Assembly: GCA_019843655.1 (NCBI GenBank)
Contig: JACDQD010000007.1
Coordinates: 22,958,365-23,022,364 of the forward strand
Origin: Lethocerus indicus
Lineage: Eukaryota > Arthropoda > Insecta > Hemiptera > Belostomatidae
DNA: 64,000 bases
Direction: 5' to 3'
The translations under genes and the position numbers were made by a program. Of the stretch, positions 1-20,200 are shown piece by piece (position 1 is the first letter of the stretch; every line of letters begins with the position of its first letter). The notes below the pieces were generated by a model. It searched no databases. It was not told where the DNA came from and saw only the letters and a list, made by a program, of their open reading frames with translations.

Positions 1-2640
1 TAAATTAATTTTTTCAATAAAATTGAAATAAAATAATATCAATAAAACGTAATAAAATTGTATATAGTAAGCCCAAAAAAGTTGAAATGCTTGCTGCCCC
101 CCTTTTTTACGATCTTTTTATCACACTTGTACCAAATCCCCTGATAATTTAGTTATGTATTTTTAATGACTGAGGACAGCGTTTGTTAACGCTGTACATA
201 TAAATATAAAAACTGTTAAATGAGTATAAAACAAAACCACAATTGTCAAGGTTGAATGGATCAAGGTAGGAAGTTCTACAATAGTTTGAGCGCTTGGAGT
301 ATTGCGGGACAAGCCTAGCGCTCAGTTACAGGGCGCCTCGTCTCTACACTTCATCGGTGAAACTCATTCAGAAATTTCGCCTCGTATTTGGCATTTCCGA
401 TGGTTTTGAGCAACTTATTGCGCAACAGGGTTTGACCCGGTTTCCTTCTATAATTTGTCCCTCTCACCCCTTCTAAGTGTCACACTTGAGTCTGCAATTT
501 TTCATGGTTTGCGTTCCCAGCTGTGGCAATTTATTCGTTTCGATTACGTCATTTTAACTTACCACGCAGAAAAATGTATCTGATTTCATATTGTGCGCAA
601 TGATGAGCAAGCTGTTCATATTTCTTTGTGCCAGAACGTTAATTTTTGTTTGTTTGTTGTCGTTGCTTATAACTATTGAACGTTTTCCATTAAAGGGAAC
701 ATTTTTTTATACTTTATCCTCTGACCGAATTGCTCATTACATATATCTCGGATGAATGGAACCGGTGTTTCGAACAAATCGTCACGTAATTTAAACCTTT
801 AATCCGTAAGGAAATGGTGGGGGTACTGCTCGGTTAATAGATTTCAAAGAATGATCTGGCCCTACGATCTGTTGCACCGAAATTAGATTCAGTGCGGAGT
901 GGACCAGCTTATAAATAGTTTTTATTGTCGTTTCGAGGAAATAGTTCGCGGGAGGAAATTCTCGTGCGGCCCGGCGCTGTTTCTTTTAACTGTTGTTTAT
1001 TCGCGTTTGCGGGTGCCGCACGCGTGCTGACATTAACGCCATTTCATAGCAGTCGAACTTTCAGAGCTTTACTGAGCTGTACGTCCGGCGGCAGGTTTGT
1101 TTACTGTTTCATCATTATTTTATATTTCCTGTGAATTCTGTATTCGACGTTAAAACGGGAATTTTCCGCTAGATCCAGACGCTTCACAACCCTTTGGGTA
1201 TACAAAATTAATTTTGTAGTAAGTAAAAGGACATTCAGTTTTTTGTCATCGAACAGTTTACGCAACACTGTCAATAATTTTTGACGGCAATAAATATAAA
1301 AATATGTAACCGATTATTTAGGTAATGTTGGTAATGTACATTCCACCGCCGACAGTTATCAGTACGGTCACGTTTAGCCATACAACATTGACCGAACACT
1401 CGCTGCGGGGACCTTTCCTGAGTGTGAATAGAGCCGTCAAATAGCTTACGCGAGCTCATTATTTATAGCTGATCGGGCGGTCCCGATTTGTTTATTCTGC
1501 ATTATTTAGAGCGCTCCATCCCGGCTCTATCGGTCGACGCTTCTTAGTCACCTTCCAAACTTACAGAGCTCTCGAAGTTCAAGTAGTATTTTTCCCGTCG
1601 GAATGCGATAACCGAATGCGTTCGATTCGTTCTGAGCCGCAAGTCGGTTAAAAATAAGCGTGAGAGGTTGGATTAAAGGTTCTGCGTCTGGTTGCTAATC
1701 TTTCAATTTTTTTTTGTTTCAGGTGAGTCAACCAGTCACGATAGTCTTGGGAAGCGTTGCAGTAAGTCTGTTTCATTTAATTCCCCTCGAAATAATAGAG
1801 ATATCTAAGATCCCTCCCTCAAGTCAATATTAATGTTAATATTTCCTTCGAGATATTTTTCCAAGGACTACGTTAAAATATATTGGTCGTAGTTATATTC
1901 ATTAAACATTCAGGTTATTTAAAAAGAAAGCTGTCATGACAACGGACGGGAATAATTCATTTTTCAACAAGTTAAACACATTAACGCTCAGATGAGTACG
2001 TATTATAATTAATCATTTTCATACCCGTATAACGAAACTTGATAAATAAATCTTCCAACGCATGTGATATCCTTTTTTTAAAATTTATGTAATACATTGT
2101 TCCTTTGGGGTAAATTCTGTTCGGTAAAATGTCGGAGCATAAATCTGACATCGGAAAAACAAAGGAGATTCAGGCCATCGGATTCTATACTTTTCAGATC
2201 ATTGCGTTTTATAATTCCAATACTGTCAACCAAGAAATGACAAACGGTAAGGTATTATTCTACCGTTTTCGTTATCCCTTAAAGGTTTAATGCGATACTG
2301 GGTTTTATTGACGAATTTGTATTGAAAACAGTGAAAGGAAAGAAATTAAGGTTAAGTTTGATTAATAGGTCGGCGGGGTTTATTGCTTTTAAATCGTTTT
2401 CACGATTTAATTCCCGAATTCGAGTCCTGTGTCCTCGCGTGTTCGGAGGATTTGTCAATTTGTACCCCTTCTGAGATGGGGGGACAGTTTTACTCATTTA
2501 TTTTCGGACCGTTTGAGTTACGCCCTTCTCTCCATCGCCTCGCTCGGCCCTATCTGTAACGACAGTTTGGCTTTAATTGGGGATTGACAAATTGAAATTC
2601 AATGACCGTGAGGGAGTTGAGGGGTAAGACTGCAGTGCAG
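1..2640. other. Non-coding stretch, left edge
   Basis: Mixed-composition, CpG-containing unique DNA. The only structured signal is the splice-ratchet candidate near 1722. Open frames are short (up to 72 codons) and show no domain. Confidence 0.6.
1694..1761 (+). promoter_or_regulatory. Candidate recursive (ratchet) splice site with 39-bp RS-exon or microexon
   Basis: A branch-like CTAAT (1694-1698) and a long T-rich tract lead to CAG|GTGAGT, with AG at 1721-1722 and GTGAGT from 1723. This is juxtaposed 3' and 5' splice sites. A second donor, GCA|GTAAGT, follows at 1762, so 1723-1761 (39 bp, 13 open codons) could be an RS-exon or a real microexon. The 13-residue product is not one I recognise. 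Confidence 0.4.
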
Positions 2641-2740
2641 GGTTGAGAGGACTCCCCCTCTATCCCTCCTTACATCCTTCTATCCCTCCTCTCTTTCTCT
2701 CTATCGCTTCTCTCTCTCTCTCTACTCTTCTCTTTCCCAC

Positions 2741-11427
<8,687 letters not shown>

Positions 11428-12070
11428 CGGACGTTATTTAACTTGTTCCCCCCACCTGGTAGACCTGGCCTAGTCTAATGCCCTTCACTTGCCTCGTCGT
11501 CTCTTTCTTATTCTCTTCCGTTGGCCCTTCCTTTCTCCTCTGCTGTTGTTAAACCCAGGTACGTTTATAGTTTACTACCTGTAATTTGTAGGTCTCCTCC
11601 GAGACTCATAAGTCTGATGTCCCAAACCAACTAAGTTTGATTTAAATACGATCGTGAACCTGTTCCTTACTATTTATCAAACATCCGTGTGTGTCTTTCG
11701 TTCGTGTGTACGAAATAAATTGCCTCCCGGAATACAATTTTTAGATGTATCGGGGTGAGTAAATTTTCCACCCGTTAACGTTACGTTCATGACACTTATT
11801 TGAGTGATAATTTATATTCTAGGAAAACTATTGATTTGAACATTTTTCTATGTCTTTATTTACCAACCCCTAACATGGGTTAGGGGCAATAACGGTAAGA
11901 AATAATGGTATTACTTAGACTTTACTTAACTTGCCCCCGGTCTTACCTGTTTCTGATACCCTTCACTCGCTTCGGCGTCGCTTTCCTTAGACTCAGGTAT
12001 GGTCGAGGTATACGTCCTGTAAATTTCTGTCTTTTTCTTTTTTTACTGCTCCTTTAAGATGGTTCTCGAA
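11428..12070. repeat. Diverged direct duplication (about 11.43-11.61 and 11.92-12.07 kb)
   Basis: Both blocks run in the same order: TTA.TTAACTTG, CCCCC, ACCTG, CTAATGCCCTTCACTTGCCTCGTCGTC versus CTGATACCCTTCACTCGCTTCGGCGTC, CCCAGGTACG versus CTCAGGTATGG, CCTGTAATTTGTAGGTCTCC versus CCTGTAAATTTCTGTC. The offset is about 480 bp with indels. Confidence 0.6.
11867..11886. repeat. 8-bp inverted repeat, 4-base loop
   Basis: CCCCTAAC, four bases, GTTAGGGG. It sits between the two copies of the 11.4-12.1 kb duplication. Confidence 0.8.
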
Positions 12071-15000
12071 ATTTAAGGAGATATTATCACAATTAATTAT
12101 AACCAAGTAATTTTAACTAGCTTTTATGAAGACACTCCAACATTTTAAATGATGCTCTGGGTGCAGTCAACAAGAGATAGCATGAAATGTTTTACTGTTA
12201 CAAACTCATTATTTCCCTGAACATAATGTGCGTCTAATAGGGATATTAATTTAGCAGTATTTATTTCATTAGTCTGTAAACTTGGTTTCATTACGTTATT
12301 AACTCATCTTTGACCCAGGTGGTACTGAACTATTCTTCGGACCGCAGATATTTTGTGCCGATGTTTTCGAAATTTTTATATAAGCATATTATTTCTGCAG
12401 CAAAGTAACAACGAAGGTTAGTGTGTTAATATCACAGTAACACACGGCGACGTAACAATCTTCTTAATTTTACCTCTAGGTTATCGTACTCGTACAACTT
12501 CCAACGATATTTTTAAATTCTTAACTGTTGGAACGCTCTATTTCGAATGCTGCCAGCCGGCATTGCGCATTTTAATTAAACGTCGCGTTATATACAAACG
12601 ATTGCCATAATCTAAATGTTACCCTTTTTCATTGTCAATTAATAAAAGTCATTAATAAAAGTGTACGGCTTTTACTTAGTTCTATTTATCCATGGAGGCA
12701 TTTCATCAGTACAAAGAAAGTTCTGCATCTCTTTTTAAATAATGCAAGAAAAAACCGCGCTCCCGATAATTGTAATTAATATTTAACGCCCGGGCGTTCG
12801 CTGATCTTAGAGTCTAATGAGTATTATAAACTCGGTGGAGGCCCGCTGCGGAAGAGCGGAGGCGTTACAGTTTTTTCTTCTTCTTTCTTTTGCTTTCATT
12901 TTCCGTTTTCTCCCAGTTCAGTTTGGGTCTATTGAGGTTATCGGCTGTTATCGGGCCGCTTTCTAAAAGCGCTTGTTATTAGATGTCTCACCTTTTATCT
13001 GACTGACTAGTTCTGGTAATCGGTAAACCGGACAGTGTTTCCCGTTGTAGCGCCAGCTCTCGTTTCTACGCCTCAATAATTGTTTAAACTACCGCTTATT
13101 TCGGCTGCCGAATCGACGCCTCACCCGCCCAATCATGGATATATAGCTTCGGAACAATTTCAGGCCTCTGAATTCGCTTGTCGAAAGATATATCAAATCG
13201 AAAATCCTAGTTCATTCTTCGTTCTTGTTATCGTTAGACTAGGAACTCGTCAAATTCACTGATCAGGGAGAAATAATGGGAAAAGACATTCTGAGATGAT
13301 ATCGAACTACTAGCTGCTCTTATTTTTAGATCCGTATTTTTATTATGTGTGTACACCACCGAACCAAATGCCAGACTAGTGACTGATGGAGTTATCAGGA
13401 TCTATGTATTCTTTCGATGCGAAACTATACTAACGCGATATTTGAAGACGGTCTAGACTGAGAAGAAACAAATGGAAAATAGGATAAAGAGGGCAGAGAA
13501 TATTAACATTTATTTATTGCCGACCATTTTCGTCGAATGTTATTTCTTGTCTACTTTTCTATTTCTTCCCCCTGCGTTTTACCTGCGGTATTCCGTCGTA
13601 CACGTTGCAGATTCGAATCGTCCGGTTGGTTCTATAGGCGCTGAAAACTCTAATTTCGTACCGGGACCGACGATAAGGTCCCTCTCGAGGGGGCCTCTCA
13701 TTGTCCGCTTAAGTAGAGGGCCATTGTTGTATGCATAGTGGCCGATTAGATGGTGAACTGGCGAGCCAGTTCTTGAGAGTGAGTCAAGGCCGCTGCTGTG
13801 ACTCAGCCGCAGTCTCTGCCCCTGCGATAATTCGCTGCGGAGAGAAAATTGCATCCGAGAGAAAGAAATGGATTAAAAGATAGATTACGGAACGAAGGGA
13901 TCCGGAGGGTACCTCACGGTCGGCACCCCCCAAACAAAATACCGGTTGTCAACCCCGAATGGACCGTCTACAAATTATATAAAACAATTACGACTTTTAG
14001 CAGGCGTGTTACCATATGGTAACGTGTTTTCTTGATTTACTAGGCAGCTTGACGCTGTCAATTAAAATTTTCGATCCAGTGAAAAGGTGGTCGTCCACCA
14101 CAGGCATTGTCTACACCAGGGGTCGGCAAACTGTCGATCGCGATCTACCGGTAGCTCGCTGGGATATTCTTATTTCTATGTTAGTTGAAAATTAAAATCT
14201 ACCTAATAAATCTCAAACATTTTTTCTCAATAACTGAGATACTAATAACAATTTACGTAAAAATATGGAACCTTCAGTAGTGTCGGGGCACGGCTACTCG
14301 TATTTGGAAACATCCTTTTCTCTGTAACAATGAGGGCATAAGTTTGGGTAATTTTCGCGCAATTCCGGACGCAGAATGAATTGAGTGTTATTAACGCGAC
14401 GATATTCATGAAAGGGGGGAAGTATCATTTAAGACAGGTTTGTAGTTTGAGGTGAACCGGTCTGCTGGTGGGGGCGGAACTACTCGGCACCAGGAAGCGC
14501 ACGGACTGTTCGTTCCTTCGACGACCGTGGTTTTATATCACCCGGCAAGTGTATGTCCAATCTTCCTAGTTCGCTAGGTTGTCCTAGATTTTTGTTTCTT
14601 CAACGCTGTCCGTTTCATTAGACCTGCCCGAACACACGGAATCAAATCAAACCGCTCACCGAATCCAGAAGTGGTCGATAATATCGTGCAACAATCGGTT
14701 TCATTCGTTTCTTCCCGTTTTATGTAATCCTTAAAGAAAAATCGAATATGATTTTGAGATCCATAACGTAATAGAATAAATAATTTCCATTTTTATCTGG
14801 TGATTACTCTATATTTCTACAGTGAAATCCCAAAGGTTACTACTGAGGTAGCAGTATGGAATATAGGTAGAAGAAACTTACCCCTGCAGTATGTTCGAGA
14901 CATCGGATCTTTAAAATATTATTGTATGAATGTTAAAAACGGCGATAAATTTGGTTAATAAAATAATATGCTTGTTTTATGCGTGAGATAAAAACTCTGA

Positions 15001-16234
15001 GTCACAAAATACTTCGTTTTACGAAGGATGAATGGATTTTTCCTTTATTTAATTCGTGACCGGGACACTCACCGGGATTTCCGCCGCTGTGTTCCTTTTT
15101 CTCGTGTCACCGTATCTGGTTTATTAATAGCTGGAAGAAGTAGGCTCAAGATTTTTTCTTCTGATTTTACCGTTCTGATGTAAAAAATTCGTTAGATTTC
15201 GCGATAATTATTATTCACGGCGTGTTCGTTTCTTACAACTCCCTATTTCGACTGGCGTTTACTACTTTCATAAAATACAAGTCACTTTTCTATCAAGGGT
15301 CAGGATATTTGAATGCTCAGCCCACTTCCTGAGTTTGGCGACAACCGGTGACCTCGGCCTTAGAACGATATGTTGAACATTGCAAGGACCATGATATACT
15401 TGCATTTCCTGCGCGCTTAGAGAAGGCCGCTTCCTGAGTAGCAAGGAAATTTTTTTAGTCATACTAGGTTTCGTTTAGGAAACACTATTATCGCTGTCAG
15501 AGATAGGGTGCTTTGCACGGAAACTAGGAATAGTGTCCCTAATGAAGATTCGCTGGTTATATAATGCAGTGCGCCAATATGAGTTTTGAAAATCAACTTA
15601 TGAGACCACCAGTATTCGTCGTGTTTCGGGCTAGACAGAGTATCGGATTCTTGCCGTTATAGGTTGCTGGAAATAATATGTAGGGGGAGGACCCATAGTC
15701 AGCTGACTGTATAATTACTGTAGGAATGTGGTGATACTACGAACCGACGCGAGCACCCTTATATCTTTAATGGCGTTACAAACGGATATCTTAATTTAGA
15801 CGGTATTTTTCTCCATAAATTCGGACCAGAAATGCCGATTCTCCTTTAGGCTGTCGTGGCGAAATAGTCGATCGTGCGGCTGTCGCCCGATCATTGAAAA
15901 TCGATTACAAGAATGGGTTTTCAACTGTTCAAGGTGGTTCCGATAAAAAAGAATGTCTTCTGTCCGCTGTTAAGTGTACAATGGTCGATTGGAAGGGACG
16001 GGAATTGAAAGCCGGGGATGAGCGTGTCGTGCGGTACGACGGAACTAATAGCGGACCCGGAAGGCCGGCCGAGAGCGGTCAACAAACCCGGCTTTTAGTT
16101 TTCACAGTCCCCGGAAACACCACCCCAGGGCGACAAGCCCCACCGGCCTCGTCAAACCGCTCTTTTAACTCCTAACCGGCGCTTACACGATTTTAACAAC
16201 CCGCAGGGTTACTACTGTGCACGCGATTAGCGAC
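12071..16234. other. Non-coding stretch with one transposon end
   Basis: A long pyrimidine tract at 12,870-12,916 ends in CCCAG and would make a good 3' splice site, but no exon follows. The hAT-like end is at 14117. A 7-bp stem (GAACTGG/CCAGTTC) lies at 13755-13772. Otherwise unique. Confidence 0.55.
14117..14165. mobile_element. hAT-like transposon terminus (fragment)
   Basis: CAGGGGTCGGCAAAC, then GATCGCGATCTACCGG and GTAGCTCGC, matches the general form of hAT-superfamily terminal inverted repeats of the CAGGGGTCGGCAA type. I could not find the opposite terminus (GTTTGCCGACCCCTG) or a transposase frame nearby, so only one end of an old element is supported. Confidence 0.45.
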
Positions 16235-17210
16235 CCAATGGCCCGAATCGGCCGACGTAGTTGGAATTGATCGCACGTTGTAGGCTGACTCAACGGAGAT
16301 GTCGTACCTTGTCGGATTTCTATACACTGAATACAATCGTGTTACAAGCACGGATTTGATTATAATTTTGATTATTTTAAAGCTTTTGATTCAGCCACAG
16401 TTTGAATTTTTTGATATGCGAGCAAAATGGAGAGCAGTTTCGGGAAAATAAGAGTTCTTACTCTTACTGTCGAATTGTTCAGAAATTATTTGATACAAGA
16501 GAGTGTGTAAAAATGTCCCGTCGTAGACGAATTGGCCGACGTTGTTCGGACTCCGTTGGAATTGCCGACCGCTATCAAATCTGGATGGCTTTACAATGTT
16601 TGGTAAACCTGTAATATATTTGGTCTTCGATGGTCGGAATACCGTATTTTTCTCGACCCCCTCGCTGGTTTGTAATTTCTTAACTAAAGCGAATAGCAAA
16701 AGAGACATCGATAAAACTACGACTTTATAATGTATACAGTTATATTTGCAAGTAGTTACTCTCCACATTTAAAAATTTCAATTATTCTAAATCTTTGAAT
16801 TCGTCATCTCGTTCGAAGAACTCCTTCCTATTTTAACATTCTATCGGTTTACTCCGAAGTAAACTATTTATAAAACGTCCCGCCGTAACCGAATTGGCCG
16901 ACGTTGTCCGGACGTCGTTGGAATTTATTTCACGTTGTAGTGTGACTCAATGGACATGTCGCAGCTAGTCGGATTTCACACCGTCCAATCTGGATGGCTT
17001 TACCGTGGATATAGTAATGCTTGCAAGTACTTAGACTCAGATTTTAAAATAAATTTCCATTATTTTAAAGATCCTTTTTGAAAAAATTGGGAAAAAGAAG
17101 TATGTTGTAACTATTCTATCAAATTGGTCAGAAATATTTGATACGAGTCGAACGTGTGTGACTATTTTGATATTCTGTCGGTTCACTTCAAAGTAAACTG
17201 TATCCAAGAA
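16235..17210. repeat. Worn tandem repeat, about three units of 0.28-0.36 kb
   Basis: Three blocks contain a GAATTGGCCGACGTTGT-like core (about 16246, 16528, 16888), followed by CGTTGGAATT and in two copies ATCTGGATGGCTTTAC. Between them recur TTGCAAGTA, ATTATTTTAAAG, TTGGTCAGAAATATTTGATAC and CGGTTTACTCCGAAGTAAAC-like blocks in a constant order. The copies are strongly diverged. I cannot assign a repeat family. Confidence 0.7.
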
Positions 17211-20200
17211 GTTACAGGGAGTTTTACTGTTAATTGGCTCAAGTTGAACTTTACTTCGGAACTGTAACTCGATTCCCCGTTCTAGCACGTGGGAAATGTT
17301 CGGGCTAGGGTGGCGCCAGGGCAGGGTAGTGCGAATCTCTGTCCGGAGGCGTTGTTAATTTATTTTCTCACGGTCTGTCATATTTGAAATGTTGAAAACC
17401 TTGAGCTGTACGACCACGCAATTGCGGTAGCCAACGATACTAAGTGCGTAGCGAGTGGGGCCTCTTGTGCGTGCTGGCTACTCCCCCGTAGCCTCTCAGT
17501 CTTGAAGGACAGTCTCATTTTACCCCCATTTAGACGTATCGCACTAAATTCTTTGGGGGGAGGAAGCGGAAAATTGTACGTTTCCCGCCGCTGACTAATA
17601 TTCGAGGATGTACAACGAGCAGGATATATAGTCGAGGATATTCGACTAATACAAGTTGAGGATATTTATTTTAGTATTTTTCGGGAAAATTTCGGGAAAC
17701 TTAAAATCGGTACTTTCTTTTCTACCTTAATTTCTGCGAGTTGGAGCAGAAACCCTAATGTGGTTTTAAACAAGAAATATTTGTCGGGATTCCGTGTAAT
17801 GTTATTTAGTTTTATTTTATGTATCCCTCTGTTGTCCTTAATTCTTTTTATTTTTCAAAACGTGACTTGGTTAACAAATGAAATAAAAAAGTTCCGCAAA
17901 ATGGTTGAAAGATTGATTTTGCGTTTCCTCTGGGACCTCTCGCAATTGTTTTCTATCAATTTCTTTTGCTCTTTTTTAAACAAACGACTGTTCTTTTATA
18001 CGCATATATAATTCGAATTTTTATAATTCTAGTGCGATAAATATTACACGAACAATAGTTTCTAAAACAACAATGGACAATTCACATTTATCGTTTGAAC
18101 GAGTTCTGGTTAAATACTGGACCACCAAGGTCCGAACGTTTAAAATTCGCGTGACCGTCGTCGGTCGTTATCGAAATGAATCTCATTTCCAGAGTGATCG
18201 AGAAGCCATTATATATTATACACCGGGGAACCACCCAGTGTCGGGGTGACTAGGTCGGGCAATAAGGTTTACCTTAATTAACATTCACGGCTGGCGCCAT
18301 GCCCTCCTCACGACTTACGACTCCAAACTAATGTACCTTTCGATTTATTTCGGTCGTATTTCAAACATTTCGTTATTGTCCTTTATTATTACGTACGTTT
18401 TGTGGCTTAAAAATGTTAAACCAGTTTATAGACTGAGAGAAAATTTAACATTTTATGGCCCGAAGAATCCCGGAGGTTGCTACTCTTAAAATTAATCCAG
18501 TACCCTCTCATGGAATTATTCTATTAAAATCTGTCTTCGAGTAATCGTGTTTCCTTTGCTATCTGACATAATAAAAACTAACTAACTTGAGTATACGTCC
18601 TCTAATTATTATAGCTTTTGGAAAAATAGATTAGGTGTTTTCAAATTGTATGTGGATGGAAATCCTCCGTAATTGATGAGAGCACTATAAGTGGAGCAAA
18701 GAGTTCGGCCATTACGCGACCGCTCTACTATACTATCTGTCGCCAGTCTAAACACCGTCTTAAATAAAGTTAGAAATATATATTCTAGAGATTTATTAAA
18801 TGGGCTTGGAGCCGGAGAACTAGGGTGAATGGAAAGAGCCGTTGAGAGTAGGTGATGTGGAACCCCGTGACAGGTACTAACCTAACTGTAACGGTACCGG
18901 GCTAACTCCTCTGTTCAACGCTCGCGGCCTATCGCACTCTGGGCTATTTTCGGGTCCATTGTGTTTGAAATTTAAATCCGGGGCTGAACTGGTTTGGTTT
19001 TGACCTGCGAAGATAATAGGAGTGTCTGAACAAGAGGAAAGGTACAGACACATAGTTGCGGAACTGGATATTTTGTACAAATTTGCAATATAGAACTGGA
19101 ACCATTCGAGAATTTAAAATCCAGATTTCTGAAATAAACCCCTGCAAAAATTCCCTGATTAAGCTGAGCAAGAGTGAAATTTTCTGCCTGTCTGTAAATT
19201 TTCATTTTGACAATTCAGACAATTCGTTGGAACTCATCCAGTATGCGCTCCAACGAAAAAAACATTGTCCAACATCCGATCTGCCATTTTACGATGTTGT
19301 AGTGTCATCGACCAGGCTAAAACAAAAGTTTGATGGTTCGTAAATAAATTTTCCAGAAATATTAATAAAAAGAAAATAATAAACAGGAGCGTGGAATAAA
19401 CGATAAACATCTTTAAGACCGCCCAACAAATCTGGGTAGAGCGCATATCGCAATGAAAATATCTCGGAGAATTTACCGGGCAGATCGTACGGGTATAAAT
19501 TCAATTTGAAGAGACGGCGGTTTCCCCTTGATCCATTTCGGACGTGTTTGTTTGCCGTACAGGAACTGTAAAGCGGTTTCAGTACACGCATAAATTCGCC
19601 CGGTAGAATGCTTAAGCTCAGTCTATTCCAGGGTTTTCGACGGAAGTCAGTGTGGCACATTTGCGCCAAAGTTATAAGCAGACATGACTGTAACCACAGT
19701 AACGAGTAGGGTATTCGGTAGAAATATTTCCCCCCTGGGGCAATGTGTTCCCTGTACATCATTCGAATTAACTCGACCGCCGATAATTTTCTCTAATTTC
19801 CTTTAACGAATGAATATAGCAGTGACTGATCGTTCGAGGCATATCTGCATTCAAATCAGGTTTGGTTCCGTTATACCTCATGCCTCGAGGATTCAAGGTT
19901 TCACTGTTTACTCGGTACAACCTCGGACTTCGAAACGTACCACTAGTTCGATAACTCTGCATTGGATGATACACCGAACCCTGCGATTCGTCTATTTCCG
20001 TTCCCATTCCGTAACAGATTCGGTAGGGCGTGTATCCGTAATAGTGCAACACCAATACTGGTTTAACATATAGTACAGCCATGAATAATCAGACATCTCT
20101 GATTGTCATGAGACGTCCGCGTTGTTGCAGTGTTAAAACCCAGTTTAACCGTTTCCTGAATTAAAATTGTTTAGAAAACAGCTGTACCGTATACACTTGT

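Noticed and set aside
14842..14858. let-7-like TGAGGTAGCAG
   Set aside because: Only the first 8 bases match the microRNA seed region, the rest differs, and no precursor hairpin is evident.
16391..16768. 125-codon minus-strand frame
   Set aside because: It lies across the worn tandem repeat and has no recognisable domain; most likely chance.
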